NCBI RefSeq assembly: GCF_025564065.1
Contig: NZ_JAMGZK010000053.1
Location: 62,001 to 126,000 of the forward strand
Origin: Silvania hatchlandensis
GTDB taxonomy: Bacteria; Pseudomonadota; Gammaproteobacteria; Enterobacterales; Enterobacteriaceae
DNA: 64,000 nucleotides
Direction of reading: 5' to 3'
Position 1 is the stretch's first letter. Every line of letters begins with the position of its first letter. Both the position numbers and the translations under genes were made by a program. Positions 52,709-62,406 of the stretch are shown in pieces. The notes beneath the pieces are model-generated. The model was not told the DNA's origin and searched no databases. It saw only the letters and a list, made by a program, of their open reading frames with translations.

Positions 52709-53851
52709 CTAAGAAGGGGAATTGCCCGTCGGGGTGACGATGCCCAGCGCGAGGCTATGTTGCGGATCCCGGGCTATCCAGCCGCACGGTTGAGCGCATT
52801 GCGAGGTATACAGGGCGGCCAGCGTTATCACGATAAGCGGCTCCATCTGCCCGGTATCGCCCCAGTTAACATCCTGCAAAAACTGCGTGATGTTCCAGCC
52901 GCTTTGCGCCAGCTCCGGGACGTGCGGCTGGGTAAACACCATGCAGGGATCGGGCGGCGACGTGATCTTGCTTTGCTGCATCCCGCGCGCGCAAGCCCCT
53001 AAGATGCTTTCCCCCTGCCCGACGTTATACCTTTCGCCACGCGTAATAAGCGCCGAGCCCTCCCGCGAGACCAGCCACAAAACGGCCGATTCGCCTGCCG
53101 GTCTGGCGGAAGCAGACATTGCCGTCAGGGACTGGCACCCCGCCACCAGAATCAGTCGCTCCTCGTGGGGATCGTTTATCCGGGCCGTAATCGCCGATAA
53201 GCTGGCCTCTCCCTGCCATTTTTCGGGCATTGCAGGCAGTTGAAGCGCCGGATACGACTCGGCCAGCAATTCGCAAAATGTACGCCATGCCAGCTCGCTT
53301 CCCAGCCAGTAACAGTGACTCAGGTGAGGGAGAGCTGCATCGCCCCGCTGCGCCAGCCATTGCCGCACCAGCATGCCAGCCAGCTGCTGCTCACGCGCGT
53401 CGGGGTCGCTGACAAAGGAGTGAATCAACCGCAATGTTCGGCCGCCCGCTTCTGTTTTCTCCTCAGGAGTCTGATGTTCTCGCTTGAGCAACTGCTCCCA
53501 GTGCTTAGCTTCAGAACCCACCGGCCCCAGCAGCACTGTTTCACGCAGCCCGAATGTTTGTTGATGTCGCGCCCACCAGTCCTGACGCTCCTGCTCAACT
53601 AACTGTGCGTAATACTGCGCATGGTGAACAGAGATTCGATAGTGGAGCTGGCGCAGCAGCCAGCCGACCCCGGTCAGCGCGCCCCCGCACGCCATCCCCC
53701 ACGCCACCAACGCACCGCCCCGATCTACAGCAGGCAGCAACGCCATCCCTGCGCCGCTGAGGAACGCCACAACGGCACCCGCCGTCAGCCAACGTCTGGC
53801 CCGCGGAGGGTGAGCTTGTCTGTAGGGAAGATAGTCAGGCTGCGGTCTCAT
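52709..53851 (-). CDS. T6SS-island membrane protein of unknown function, 380 aa
   Basis: Two N-terminal hydrophobic helices (about residues 22-42 and 46-66, WLTAGAVVAFLSGAGMALL and VAWGMACGGALTGVGWLL) precede a 310-residue soluble domain. I recognise no motif. Proteins of this architecture are seen between PAAR and effector genes in other enterobacterial T6SS islands, but no role is established to my knowledge. The start overlaps the PAAR stop as ATGA, so the two are translationally coupled. It could be an adaptor, an additional effector, or an immunity/anchor protein. Confidence 0.6.
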   Translation of the reverse strand: MRPQPDYLPYRQAHPPRARRWLTAGAVVAFLSGAGMALLPAVDRGGALVAWGMACGGALTGVGWLLRQLHYRISVHHAQYYAQLVEQERQDWWARHQQTFGLRETVLLGPVGSEAKHWEQLLKREHQTPEEKTEAGGRTLRLIHSFVSDPDAREQQLAGMLVRQWLAQRGDAALPHLSHCYWLGSELAWRTFCELLAESYPALQLPAMPEKWQGEASLSAITARINDPHEERLILVAGCQSLTAMSASARPAGESAVLWLVSREGSALITRGERYNVGQGESILGACARGMQQSKITSPPDPCMVFTQPHVPELAQSGWNITQFLQDVNWGDTGQMEPLIVITLAALYTSQCAQPCGWIARDPQHSLALGIVTPTGNSPS

Positions 53852-54105
53852 AGGGCGATTTCGCAGTCAGGAAATGAACTCACCAGCGTGCAGCCGCAGG
53901 CACAACGGTGGCCGTGCAGGGCGACCGGGCTTCCGTCGACCTCTACCAGCGAACTCCCTTCAACGATCGTCGTCATACCGTGTTTGTTGCAGCTTACCGG
54001 GTCACCTTTACAGGCGATCCCCTTTCCAAAGCACGAGTAGTGCCCGCCAATGACCTTACCGCCGTATTCCCGTAATGTATCGCCCTGCCGAATAATCGCT
54101 CTCAA
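53848..54105 (-). CDS. PAAR-repeat spike-tip protein
   Basis: Caps the VgrG trimer and carries effectors. The 85 residues are almost only the PAAR fold (IIRQGDTLREYGGKVIGG, SCNKHGMTTIVEGSS, ALHGHRCACGC), with His/Cys residues for the tip zinc site. I start it at TTG 54105, which has GGAGG seven bases upstream and gives the typical M-(R/K)-A-I-I-R beginning; a TTG five codons earlier lies on the ribosome site itself. No C-terminal toxin extension. Confidence 0.85.
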   Translation of the reverse strand: MRAIIRQGDTLREYGGKVIGGHYSCFGKGIACKGDPVSCNKHGMTTIVEGSSLVEVDGSPVALHGHRCACGCTLVSSFPDCEIAL

Positions 54106-54130
54106 CGCGAGTTCCTCCAATATTGTTTAT

Positions 54131-56506
54131 TTACTTTGCCCGGGGAACAAATCCCTGAGCCAGTTCCTGAGCACGTTGCAGACAGGGGATACAAACAGAG
54201 GTGGGCAGATCGGGAAGCTTGAAATCTTCACTTGCTGGGCCCTGGATTTTATGCCGCCCTTTCAGGCTCAGCAGGCCGGGCCCGTGAATCTCGATTTCCC
54301 CCTGCGGAGTCAGGCGAATATATGCGCCGCCGCAGCCGAGGGTGATGCCGTTTTTTGCCGTGAGCTGCAAATGGCCCTGAGTCGACTGAACGGTCACATC
54401 CTTAAGTGAGGTCAGCGATAATGTGTCCCCATGCGACTCCACCGTTAGCGGCCCTTGCACCGACACCATCCGCATCCCTTCCCGGTGGGCGAGCAGGGAG
54501 ATCGCCTGACGGGTGTTCACCGCCAACCGGCGACCGCTGGTCATCGTGATGTCGCTGGCACTTTGCAGGTACAGACCATTACCACTGTGCAGCAGCGTCG
54601 TTTCTGGGGTCAGCATACTGATACCTTTCGGCGCGCTCATCAGCAATACGGGCGCGGTCAGATTGGCGGCCTGGCGGGCAAACTGTTTTAGCGTGCTGAC
54701 ATCGGGCGGAATGTTGTAATGCTTACGCGTAATGCTGTCCCAGTCGTTAAGCTGCACGGTCGCGCCGCTAAGCAGTGTCATCGCCGGTGTCATATCCAGC
54801 ACCGGGCCGGCCGCTTTCATCTGTTCGTCCGCACTGATAAAGATGCCTTTCCCGGCGCGAAGCGAGCCAAAACTGTCGGTGCGCAATTCAAATCCCTCGC
54901 CGCGCGGTTTCTTCTCCCGATCGACCAGATGACCGAGGTTCAACTGACTTTTGCCCGCGTACTCGGTGCTGACCTTGATGTGCTCCTTGCCGCGCGTATC
55001 ATCCAGACGAATTTTGTTGTTCGCGGGGGTTCTGAGGACGTTGCGTTTATAGTTGTAAATCGTGACAGGGTCGGCGTGCGCCGAGTCGTGCAGCACGCCA
55101 GCGATGTACGGCCTGTCCGGGTCCCCGTGTTCAAACGCAATCGCCACTTCCGTTCCGGCCAGCAGCGGCAGGTGCAGCCCGTAAGTCTCCCCGGCATACG
55201 GGCGGGACTGGCGCACCCACAGGCTTTCTTCACCCGCTTGCCAGCTATCACGGTCAAACAGCAGGTTGACTTTATAGCGCCCGTAGCGGTCGATATGGCC
55301 GTATATATCGTTAATTTTGGTGCTGGTGACTCTGGCTGGAAGCGTACCGGCCATTGTCGGTTTAACGATGAGCGCCGGGCGGAAGCCGTAATCGTCTGAA
55401 TACGGAATGGCCGAAAACGTCACTTCAAAGCTGCGATCGCGGCGGGCGCGGCTATGAATGTGGGTGATCACTACCCCCTTACGGAAGTTTTCCGACACGT
55501 CGTCACCGCCGGTGACTTGCAGCTTCTGGCCGGGAGTGAGAGTGGCGCAGTTGGTCTCACCCTTGAGTCGGGTTTGATTGTTGAGGTAGCGCTCATGGCG
55601 AAGACGGGCATAAAACGCCCCGCTCTCCGGGGCCGGGTGGCGCTGGCTGCCACCCGGCGTCAGGTAATTATCCGCCCAGTGAAAGGCTTCACCGTAGGTG
55701 GTGGCATCGCCCCGGCTGGCATCTACCCTGAGGCTCATATCTTCCTGGGCATTGCGGTAATTGTAATCGCGAGTGAAGACCGATTTTTCGACCACCTGAT
55801 GGTGGCTTTTCAGCGCCCATACCGATTCGGTACCGCTGTCATTCTGACCGGAGGGGGGAACCGACGGCAGCATAAGACCCTGTTTGACATAACGCACGTC
55901 GTCAAAGAATTCCACCACCTCAATATTGAGCCGTGCGTCAGGGGTGATGCGATACCCGATCCCGACTTCACTGAGCAGACGGCTGATAAAGGTCAGATCA
56001 TCCTCGCCGTACTGCATCACCTGTTCACGGCGCGGGTAGTCATTTGCCAGCATAAAGACAAAATCTTCGCCATGCATGGCATGTCGGGTGCGCAGGATGT
56101 GCTCAACTATCTGCGGGACCGACATATCCTGGTAAATTCGGTTCTGGTGACTGCGGGAGAGGAGCGCCATACGCGGCTGCAACGTCAGCGCATAGTGGCC
56201 TTCATCGTTGGAGGTCGACAGGCTTTCAAAGCCAGTGACGACACCCTCAATAATGCGCACCGGCTGCATCACTTTGATGCCGAAGCCCTGATCCACTTTT
56301 GCCTGCAGAGTCAGAGACGCCCTCTTCATCAGCAGGTCTTTTGCGTCGATGGCTTTATCGATGCAGGTGAATTCAACGGTATAGCAAAACGGGTTACTGA
56401 GTTCTTCTTTCCCTTCAAAACACAGCACGTCCAGCAGGGACTTTGCGCCCCGAACTTTCAGTAGATTGTGATTGTGGCTAAATTCCGGCATTTTTATTTC
56501 GCTCAT
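54131..56506 (-). CDS. vgrG: VgrG/TssI spike protein
   Basis: Trimeric T6SS spike of 791 residues. It has a gp27-like base (1 to about 370, LLDVLCFEGKEELSNPFCYTVEF), the gp5 OB fold (about 390-480, with PYAGETYGLHLPLLAGTEVAIAF) and a C-terminal DUF2345-type beta region (about 600-760). It ends soon after that region, so no fused toxin domain. First gene of the island on the minus strand. PAAR follows after 25 bases. Confidence 0.92.
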   Translation of the reverse strand: MSEIKMPEFSHNHNLLKVRGAKSLLDVLCFEGKEELSNPFCYTVEFTCIDKAIDAKDLLMKRASLTLQAKVDQGFGIKVMQPVRIIEGVVTGFESLSTSNDEGHYALTLQPRMALLSRSHQNRIYQDMSVPQIVEHILRTRHAMHGEDFVFMLANDYPRREQVMQYGEDDLTFISRLLSEVGIGYRITPDARLNIEVVEFFDDVRYVKQGLMLPSVPPSGQNDSGTESVWALKSHHQVVEKSVFTRDYNYRNAQEDMSLRVDASRGDATTYGEAFHWADNYLTPGGSQRHPAPESGAFYARLRHERYLNNQTRLKGETNCATLTPGQKLQVTGGDDVSENFRKGVVITHIHSRARRDRSFEVTFSAIPYSDDYGFRPALIVKPTMAGTLPARVTSTKINDIYGHIDRYGRYKVNLLFDRDSWQAGEESLWVRQSRPYAGETYGLHLPLLAGTEVAIAFEHGDPDRPYIAGVLHDSAHADPVTIYNYKRNVLRTPANNKIRLDDTRGKEHIKVSTEYAGKSQLNLGHLVDREKKPRGEGFELRTDSFGSLRAGKGIFISADEQMKAAGPVLDMTPAMTLLSGATVQLNDWDSITRKHYNIPPDVSTLKQFARQAANLTAPVLLMSAPKGISMLTPETTLLHSGNGLYLQSASDITMTSGRRLAVNTRQAISLLAHREGMRMVSVQGPLTVESHGDTLSLTSLKDVTVQSTQGHLQLTAKNGITLGCGGAYIRLTPQGEIEIHGPGLLSLKGRHKIQGPASEDFKLPDLPTSVCIPCLQRAQELAQGFVPRAK

Positions 56507-57103
56507 ACGCGATCCCCTTTATTCCGGTTGTATTCAGACACGCTACCGCCCGTCGCTTTAAACCCAGGCGCACAAGGTCAGTACCGATTGCTGTAGCGAG
56601 CGATTGTTGATGGCTCACATTCATTTTATTTATCTGAGCCGCGTGGAATATTATGCATTCCTTTAAATTGCGGAATACAGAAGGTGCGCGGCAATCTTTA
56701 TTGCGATAAATGATGATAAAAACCGTGAGTGGCTTTTAAAATGCTACGCCAGTTAAATGCGCAAGCAAACCAGCAAGATAACTACAAATGTAAAAATCAG
56801 TTACAACACCAACAGCATTCACCAAATTAATATTAAGAATCTAAAAACGCACATTAGGTAATAAATTAAACACGCCAAATAGATTCCCATAGAATTATTC
56901 ACCCTGAAGAATCATTTTCTGCACGCAATAATAAAACCTGAAGAACACATTTATTAAATAAATACCTCAACCCCAGATCGGGGTTATCCGGTTATTTCTG
57001 GTGTAAGGCCCACCCCTTTTTTTAGTGAACGGCAAGTGCTTGAATCGTGCCTGAACCGCTGTATGCTCCCTAACACATGCACAACTCACGATGAGAATTA
57101 AGA
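56507..57103. other. Long AT-rich intergenic region between vgrG and the M32 carboxypeptidase gene
   Basis: No gene found in 597 bases. It should hold the vgrG promoter (minus) and the carboxypeptidase promoter. A plus-strand promoter with -35 TTGAAT (57040-57045), 16-base spacer and -10 TATGCT (57062-57067) is plausible. A hairpin AACCCC/GGGGTT lies at 56969-56985 and a run of seven T at 57017-57023. This is probably one edge of the T6SS island. Confidence 0.5.
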
Positions 57104-58591
57104 ATGAAAAAAGAGTCATCCTATCAGTCACTTGTCACGACCTTCCAGCGTCTGTCACGCTTCTCGCATCTCTCCTCCATCGCCAGCTGGGATATGTTTA
57201 CCATGATGCCCGCAGGCGGCAGCGCCGCCCGGGGTGAGGCTCTGGCGGAACTGAGCGTGCTGCAACACCAGATCCTGACCGATAAAAAAGTGGCCGAGTG
57301 GCTGCGCAATGCAGAAAGCGAGGATCTTAACGACGTCGAACAGGCCAATCTGCGAGAGATGACCCGCCACTATCAGCAGGCCGCCCTGCTGCCGGAATCG
57401 CTGGTTGAAGCCAAATCGCTGGCGGGCAGCAAATGCGAACACGCCTGGCGTACCCAGCGCCCGGCCAACGACTGGCAGGGTTTTTCCGCCAACCTGAAAG
57501 AGGTGGTGAAGCTGAGCCGGGAAGAAGCGCGCCTGCGCGCCGAGGCCAAAGGCTGTACTCCTTACGATGCGCTGCTGGATATTTTTGAACCGGACATGAC
57601 CAGCGCCCGACTGGATGGTCTGTTTGGCGACCTCAAGTCCTGGCTGCCGGATCTGCTCGCGCAGGTGGTTGAGAAGCAAGCCCAGCAGTCATTCGTGCCG
57701 CCGCAGGGTCCGTTCCCGACCGCCATTCAGCGCGAACTGGGGCTGGAAGCGATGAAAACCCTCGGCTTCGACTTTAACGCCGGGCGTCTCGACGTCAGCG
57801 CCCATCCGTTCTGCGGCGGTGTGCCGGAAGATGTCCGCATCACCACCCGCTACGACGAAGAGGAACTGCTCAGCGCACTGTTTGGCGTGATCCATGAAAC
57901 CGGCCACGCGCGCTACGAGCAAAACCTGCCGCGCAACTGGCTCGGTCAGCCGGTCGCCCTGGCGCGATCCACTGCCGTTCACGAGTCGCAAAGCCTGTTC
58001 TTTGAAATGCAGCTCGGGCGCAGCAATGCGTTTCTGACCCACCTGCTTCCGGCGGTTCAGGAACGTTTCGGCAGCCAGGCGGCGTTTACTCCGGAGAACT
58101 TTATCGCCTGGAACCAGCGCGTGAAGCCCGGCTATATCCGCGTCGATGCCGATGAAGTCAGCTACCCGGCGCACGTGGTCCTGCGTTATGAGATTGAACG
58201 CGCATTGATCAACGGCGAGATTGAAGTGGACGACATTCCGGCGCTGTGGGACGAGAAGATGCAGGCCTGGCTGGGCTTGTCGACCAAAGATAACTACCGC
58301 AACGGCTGTATGCAGGATATCCACTGGACCGACGGCGGGTTTGGCTACTTCCCGTCGTACACCCTGGGCGCGATGTACGCCGCGCAGCTGTTCTCTGCCG
58401 CGAAGACCGCCCTGCCGGGGCTGGATGCCGCCATTGCGCAGGGTGATTTCAGCGCCCTGTTTGACTGGCTGCGCCAGAACATCTGGCAGCACGGCAGTCG
58501 CTTCACCACCGCGCAGCTGATTGAACAGGCTACCGGAGAAGATCTTAACAGCCGCTATTTCCGCGACCATCTCACCGCCCGCTACCTGTAA
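57104..58591 (+). CDS. M32-family carboxypeptidase (thermostable carboxypeptidase 1/Taq type)
   Basis: Cytoplasmic zinc metallocarboxypeptidase of 495 residues. The HExxH zinc motif is HETGH at residues 264-268 (FGVIHETGHARYEQNLP), with the third ligand Glu expected in HESQSLFFE. The family segments DVRITTRYDEE and GYIRVDADEVSYPAHV are present. Likely roles are peptide turnover; no pathway partner is adjacent. Monocistronic, with a strong hairpin after the stop. Absent at this locus in E. coli K-12. Confidence 0.93.
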   Translation: MKKESSYQSLVTTFQRLSRFSHLSSIASWDMFTMMPAGGSAARGEALAELSVLQHQILTDKKVAEWLRNAESEDLNDVEQANLREMTRHYQQAALLPESLVEAKSLAGSKCEHAWRTQRPANDWQGFSANLKEVVKLSREEARLRAEAKGCTPYDALLDIFEPDMTSARLDGLFGDLKSWLPDLLAQVVEKQAQQSFVPPQGPFPTAIQRELGLEAMKTLGFDFNAGRLDVSAHPFCGGVPEDVRITTRYDEEELLSALFGVIHETGHARYEQNLPRNWLGQPVALARSTAVHESQSLFFEMQLGRSNAFLTHLLPAVQERFGSQAAFTPENFIAWNQRVKPGYIRVDADEVSYPAHVVLRYEIERALINGEIEVDDIPALWDEKMQAWLGLSTKDNYRNGCMQDIHWTDGGFGYFPSYTLGAMYAAQLFSAAKTALPGLDAAIAQGDFSALFDWLRQNIWQHGSRFTTAQLIEQATGEDLNSRYFRDHLTARYL

Positions 58592-58601
58592 TAATGGCCC
58601 G

Positions 58602-58622
58602 CGCCGGGTCCAGGACCCGGCG
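58602..58622 (+). terminator. Hairpin after the M32 carboxypeptidase gene
   Basis: A perfect 8-bp stem CGCCGGGT/ACCCGGCG with a five-base loop, 11 bases past the stop. The T run is short (TTGT). Confidence 0.6.
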
Positions 58623-58625
58623 TTG

Positions 58626-58639
58626 TACATAGCGTTACA
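58626..58639 (+). promoter_or_regulatory. RstA box upstream of asr
   Basis: TACATAGCGTTACA matches the RstA consensus TACATNTNGTTACA at all but one fixed position. A -10 TATAGT at 58682-58687 puts the box centre near -61. RstA is known to activate asr in acid conditions in E. coli. Confidence 0.72.
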
Positions 58640-58743
58640 CGCCGATACCAATCACTCACGGAAGCCCCGGATTTTCAGGGATATAGTTATTTCAACGGCC
58701 CCGCAGTGGGGTTAAATGAAAAAACAAATTCGAGGGTAAGATG

Positions 58744-59061
58744 ATGAATAAAGTATTAGCTCTGGTTGTTGCCGCTGCAATGGGTCTCTCTTCTGCTGCA
58801 TTCGCTGCTGAAACTGTCGCTACCGCTGCACCGGCAGCCACTGCAACCACCTCTGCAGCACCGGCTGCAAAAACCGTGCACCACAAAGCACACAAAAAAG
58901 CGCCAGCACAGAAAGCCCAGGCTGCTAAAAAGCACCACAAAAAAGCAGCCACCAAAGCCGAAGCTGCACCTGTAGCGCAGAAAGCGCAAGCCGCTAAAAA
59001 GCATCATAAAAAAGCAGTGAAACACCAGGCTGTCGCGCCAACTGCCAAACCAGCAGCGTAA
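58744..59061 (+). CDS. asr: Asr, acid shock protein precursor
   Basis: Exported, intrinsically disordered, very basic protein induced by acid. It buffers or protects the periplasm. The signal peptide [19 protein letters not shown] is followed by Ala/Lys/His-rich repeats; [13 protein letters not shown] occurs twice. ATG 58744 (MNKVLAL) aligns with the E. coli start and has GAGGG seven bases upstream; an ATG one codon earlier also exists. A strong terminator follows. Confidence 0.95.
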   Translation: MNKVLALVVAAAMGLSSAAFAAETVATAAPAATATTSAAPAAKTVHHKAHKKAPAQKAQAAKKHHKKAATKAEAAPVAQKAQAAKKHHKKAVKHQAVAPTAKPAA

Positions 59062-59103
59062 GCCACGTCACTGAAACGTGCCCCCACGGGCACGTTATTT
59101 ATC

Positions 59104-59140
59104 CGGCGCTGAACCGGCAAGGTTGCAGCGCCGTTTTTTT
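59104..59140 (+). terminator. Rho-independent terminator of asr
   Basis: An 8-bp stem CGGCGCTG/CAGCGCCG with a 14-base loop, then seven T. An additional hairpin AACGTGCCC/GGGCACGTT lies just before it (59075-59096). Confidence 0.88.
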
Positions 59141-59154
59141 ATCCGGAGGGCGTT

Positions 59155-59238
59155 ATGTTACAGCGCTATCGGTTTGAGCTGATCCTCATTACGCTTATTT
59201 TATGTGCGATCGTCGCCAGCGTATTTTATCTTTCGTGA
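59155..59238 (+). CDS. ydgU: YdgU, 27-residue membrane peptide
   Basis: Short single-helix protein (YRFELILITLILCAIVASVF), the same length and position, directly after asr, as E. coli YdgU. GGAGG precedes the ATG by six bases, although the asr terminator lies between, so expression depends on readthrough or a separate promoter. Function unknown; possibly linked to acid shock. Confidence 0.85.
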   Translation: MLQRYRFELILITLILCAIVASVFYLS

Positions 59239-59340
59239 ATGTAGCACGCTGATTTTACTCCCACTTTCCTGCTGTCCCGTCTATAGTTAATAACCAGGGT
59301 TCATCTTTTATAATCATAATTATCCCCTTCAGAGTGTGAT

Positions 59341-60162
59341 ATGCGTAAATCTGTTGCGGTTGTACTGGGCGCGTTTTGTCTCTGTTCTGGTTTTGCTCAT
59401 GCGGACGAGAGCGACGATGACGCCGTGAACGTCAAGGAAGTGCAAACGCTGTTTTTTGGTCATGACGATCGCACGCGCGTCACCGACCCGGCGCGTTCCC
59501 CCTGGGATGCCATCGGCCAGCTCGAAACGGCCAGCGGCAATCTGTGTACGGCCACCCTTATCACCCCGCATCTGGCGCTGACCGCCGGACACTGCCTGCT
59601 GACGCCGCCGAAGGGCAAGCCGGATAAAGCCGTGGCCCTGCGCTTTGTGTCGCAAAAAGGGGTCTGGCGCTATGAGATCCACGGCATTGAGGGACGGGTG
59701 GAGCCGTCATTAGGCAAACGGCTGAAAGCCGACGGTGACGGCTGGATCGTGCCGCCGTCTGCCGCGTCGTGGGATTTTGGGCTGGTGGTGTTGCGCTATC
59801 CGCCATCGGGAATCACCCCGCTGCCGGTGTTTGCAGGAGATAAAGCTGACCTCACCGCCGCGCTGAAAGTCGCCGACCGTAAGGTCAGTCAGGCGGGCTA
59901 TCCGGAAGATCATCTGGATATGCTGTATACCCATCAGGACTGCATTGTTACCGGCTGGGCGCAGACCAGCGTCCTGTCGCATCAGTGCGATACCTTACCC
60001 GGCGACAGCGGCTCGCCGTTGATGCTCAAAACAGCCGAAGGCTGGCAGGTGATTGGCGTGCAAAGCTCGGCTCCGGCGGCAAAAGATCGCTGGCGCGCGG
60101 ATAACCGGGCGCTTTCCATCACCGGCTTTCGTGACAAACTGGCCGAGCTGGCTCAGGAGTGA
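59341..60162 (+). CDS. ydgD: YdgD, trypsin-like serine protease
   Basis: Exported protease of 273 residues, as in E. coli. It has a signal peptide ([19 protein letters not shown]). The catalytic His lies in [10 protein letters not shown], the Ser in [11 protein letters not shown], and an Asp is expected in the [10 protein letters not shown] segment. Four cysteines could form two disulphides. Substrate unknown. It ends one base before the convergent GGDEF-EAL gene. Confidence 0.93.
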   Translation: MRKSVAVVLGAFCLCSGFAHADESDDDAVNVKEVQTLFFGHDDRTRVTDPARSPWDAIGQLETASGNLCTATLITPHLALTAGHCLLTPPKGKPDKAVALRFVSQKGVWRYEIHGIEGRVEPSLGKRLKADGDGWIVPPSAASWDFGLVVLRYPPSGITPLPVFAGDKADLTAALKVADRKVSQAGYPEDHLDMLYTHQDCIVTGWAQTSVLSHQCDTLPGDSGSPLMLKTAEGWQVIGVQSSAPAAKDRWRADNRALSITGFRDKLAELAQE

Positions 60163-60163
60163 T

Positions 60164-62326
60164 TCAGCAGTGGCGCTGCTGGCGCAGCGCCATAAGCGCC
60201 TCAATCGGCAGCGGCTGGCTGTACCAAAAACCCTGCAGCTGATCGCAGCCCGCCAGTCGCAGCAGCTTCATCTGTTTTTCATTCTCCACCCCTTCGGCAA
60301 CCACCGTCATGCCTAATGCGCTGGCGATGCGGATCGTTCCCCCCACCAGCGCCGACGCCTGATCGTCATTGTCCACCAGCCCGGCCAGCGATTTATCAAT
60401 TTTAATGGTGTCGAAGTTAAAGCGGCGCAGATAGCCGATACTGGAATAACCGGTGCCAAAATCGTCCAGCGCCACGGCGATCCCCAGCGTCTTAAGGTTG
60501 TTAATAGCAGCCCTGGCACGCTCGGGGTTCTCAAGGACGTAATTTTCGGTGACTTCCAGCTGCAGGCGCGTCGCCGGGAAACGGGTTATCGCCAGCACGC
60601 TCGCCACCTTCTCTTCAAACTCCGGATCGCGAAACTGTGCGGGCGAGATGTTGACCGACAGTTTTAAATCCGCAAACGGCTCCAGATCTTCACAGGCGCG
60701 GCGCAGCACAAACTGCCCGAGGGCGTATATCAAGCCACTGGTTTCGGCGATGGTGATAAAGTCATCCGGTGCCAGTGCCCCGTCCGGGCGACGCGGCCAG
60801 CGCACCAGCGCCTCGACGCTGACCATTTTCTGACTCCGGGCATCAATAATAGGCTGATACCAGACGTCGAATTCGCCGTTATCCAGCCCGCTGCGGATCT
60901 GGCTTTCAATCGCCAGCCGCCGCTCACGGGCGCTGTTCAGCTCCGCATCATAGTGGGTAACGCGTCCTTTGCCGGTGATTTTGGAGTGGTACATGGCAAT
61001 ATCGGCGCGGCGGAAAAGCTCTGAGCTGTTACATTCCGTCAGAATGCCGCTGGCAATGCCGATACTGGCTCCGATATGGATTGTGCGATCGCCAAGGCGA
61101 ATTGCCGAGTTAAGATAGTCGAGCACAAAGCCGCCAAAGGCAGAGGCCAGCGCTTCGGCATTGTCTCCGCCGATGGTCATCGCAAATTCATCCCCGCCCA
61201 TCCGCGCCAGCATGCCATCTTTAGGCACGTTATCACGCAAGGTTTTGGCAATGGTGACGATCAGCTCATCACCCACCTCATGGCCATAAATATCGTTAAC
61301 GTCCTTAAACCCATCGAGGTCGATAAACACCACGCTTTTACGATCGGTATCGCCGCGCTGGCTCACCCGCTCCAGCTCTTCGATTAACGCTCGACGGTTG
61401 GGTAAATGACTGAGCCAGTCAGTGCGGGCCACTTTCCGAGCCTGGCTTTCACCGCGCGCCAGTTTATACAACGCGACGCTGCTGACGAGGATAAACAGCA
61501 GGATCAGCGCCGCGGTCAGCAGCACAATCTGGGTAATTTCCAGCGAGGCCGCCTTTGCCGCCGCCGCACCCGGCTGACGCGGCTGCCAGGAGAGGTAGCC
61601 CAGCACTTCCCCGGCGGCACTTTTAAAGGGTACGTTGGCCGCGCTGACCCGCTCCGGGGTAAACGTCAGGTTATCAATCTGGAAGGTATTGCCCAAATCG
61701 CGCAAAATTTTGGGGTTAAGATGGCGGGTGATCACCAGATAGCGGCGAGTCTGATCCTTCACCGGCAGGGAGCCCACCGTCGGGCGGATCAGCCCCACGC
61801 CGACGAACGCCACCCCCGCGCGGGTACGGGTAATACCGGCATAGATCGTTTTGTCGTTCTGTAAGGCATGGGTGTTCTTCTGGATCAGGGATGTGAGTCC
61901 AGCCCCGAAGAAATCGAGGTTTTGCTCCGTAAACGGCTGGCTGCGAAACGAGCCCCACAGCACCCGATAATTTTCATTCAGCACAAAGGTGCCGTCATAC
62001 AGGTTGTTGATCTTAAAGCCCGATCCCCAGGTGTTGAACAGCCAGTGGGTGTCGAGCGTGGGGCGATACGCCTCGCGCACCGCATCGTCCCAGACCGCAT
62101 TATCAATCACCAGCGACCAGACCCGATTTACCGAGGTCTGAATTGCCCCCTGCACCGAGAGCGCGGTACGTTGTTCATCGATTTCATTGGCCTGGCTGCT
62201 GATCAGGTTCAACGAGAGATAGAGTAAGGCAACAACGGAGACGATTAAGCCGATCCCTGCCATAAAAATCATGACAAACAGGGTTCTCGCAGAAGGAATA
62301 TTGCGCCAGCTTAACGGGTTATGCAT
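60164..62326 (-). CDS. Membrane GGDEF-EAL protein with CHASE4-like sensor
   Basis: Makes and/or degrades cyclic di-GMP in response to an extracytoplasmic signal. The 720 residues contain a membrane helix (about 15-38), a periplasmic CHASE4-like sensor (about 45-265, with WDDAVREAYRP), a second helix (about 268-290), GGDEF (ARMGGDEFAMTIGG, intact) and EAL (VSVEALVRWPRR, intact, plus DDFGTGYSS). Both active-site motifs look functional, so the direction of activity cannot be told. It is inserted between ydgD and mdtI, which adjoin in E. coli. Confidence 0.92.
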   Translation of the reverse strand: MHNPLSWRNIPSARTLFVMIFMAGIGLIVSVVALLYLSLNLISSQANEIDEQRTALSVQGAIQTSVNRVWSLVIDNAVWDDAVREAYRPTLDTHWLFNTWGSGFKINNLYDGTFVLNENYRVLWGSFRSQPFTEQNLDFFGAGLTSLIQKNTHALQNDKTIYAGITRTRAGVAFVGVGLIRPTVGSLPVKDQTRRYLVITRHLNPKILRDLGNTFQIDNLTFTPERVSAANVPFKSAAGEVLGYLSWQPRQPGAAAAKAASLEITQIVLLTAALILLFILVSSVALYKLARGESQARKVARTDWLSHLPNRRALIEELERVSQRGDTDRKSVVFIDLDGFKDVNDIYGHEVGDELIVTIAKTLRDNVPKDGMLARMGGDEFAMTIGGDNAEALASAFGGFVLDYLNSAIRLGDRTIHIGASIGIASGILTECNSSELFRRADIAMYHSKITGKGRVTHYDAELNSARERRLAIESQIRSGLDNGEFDVWYQPIIDARSQKMVSVEALVRWPRRPDGALAPDDFITIAETSGLIYALGQFVLRRACEDLEPFADLKLSVNISPAQFRDPEFEEKVASVLAITRFPATRLQLEVTENYVLENPERARAAINNLKTLGIAVALDDFGTGYSSIGYLRRFNFDTIKIDKSLAGLVDNDDQASALVGGTIRIASALGMTVVAEGVENEKQMKLLRLAGCDQLQGFWYSQPLPIEALMALRQQRHC

Positions 62327-62406
62327 TTGTCGTCCTCTTCAATACCCTCATGTAAGCGTAATACAGCAAGGGAATTTCGCTGCCCTACTCACAGCCAGCG
62401 AGACGA

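Noticed and set aside
57000..57023. Rho-independent terminator before the M32 gene
   Set aside because: A T run is present but the preceding stem is only four pairs, and no plus-strand gene lies upstream to be terminated.
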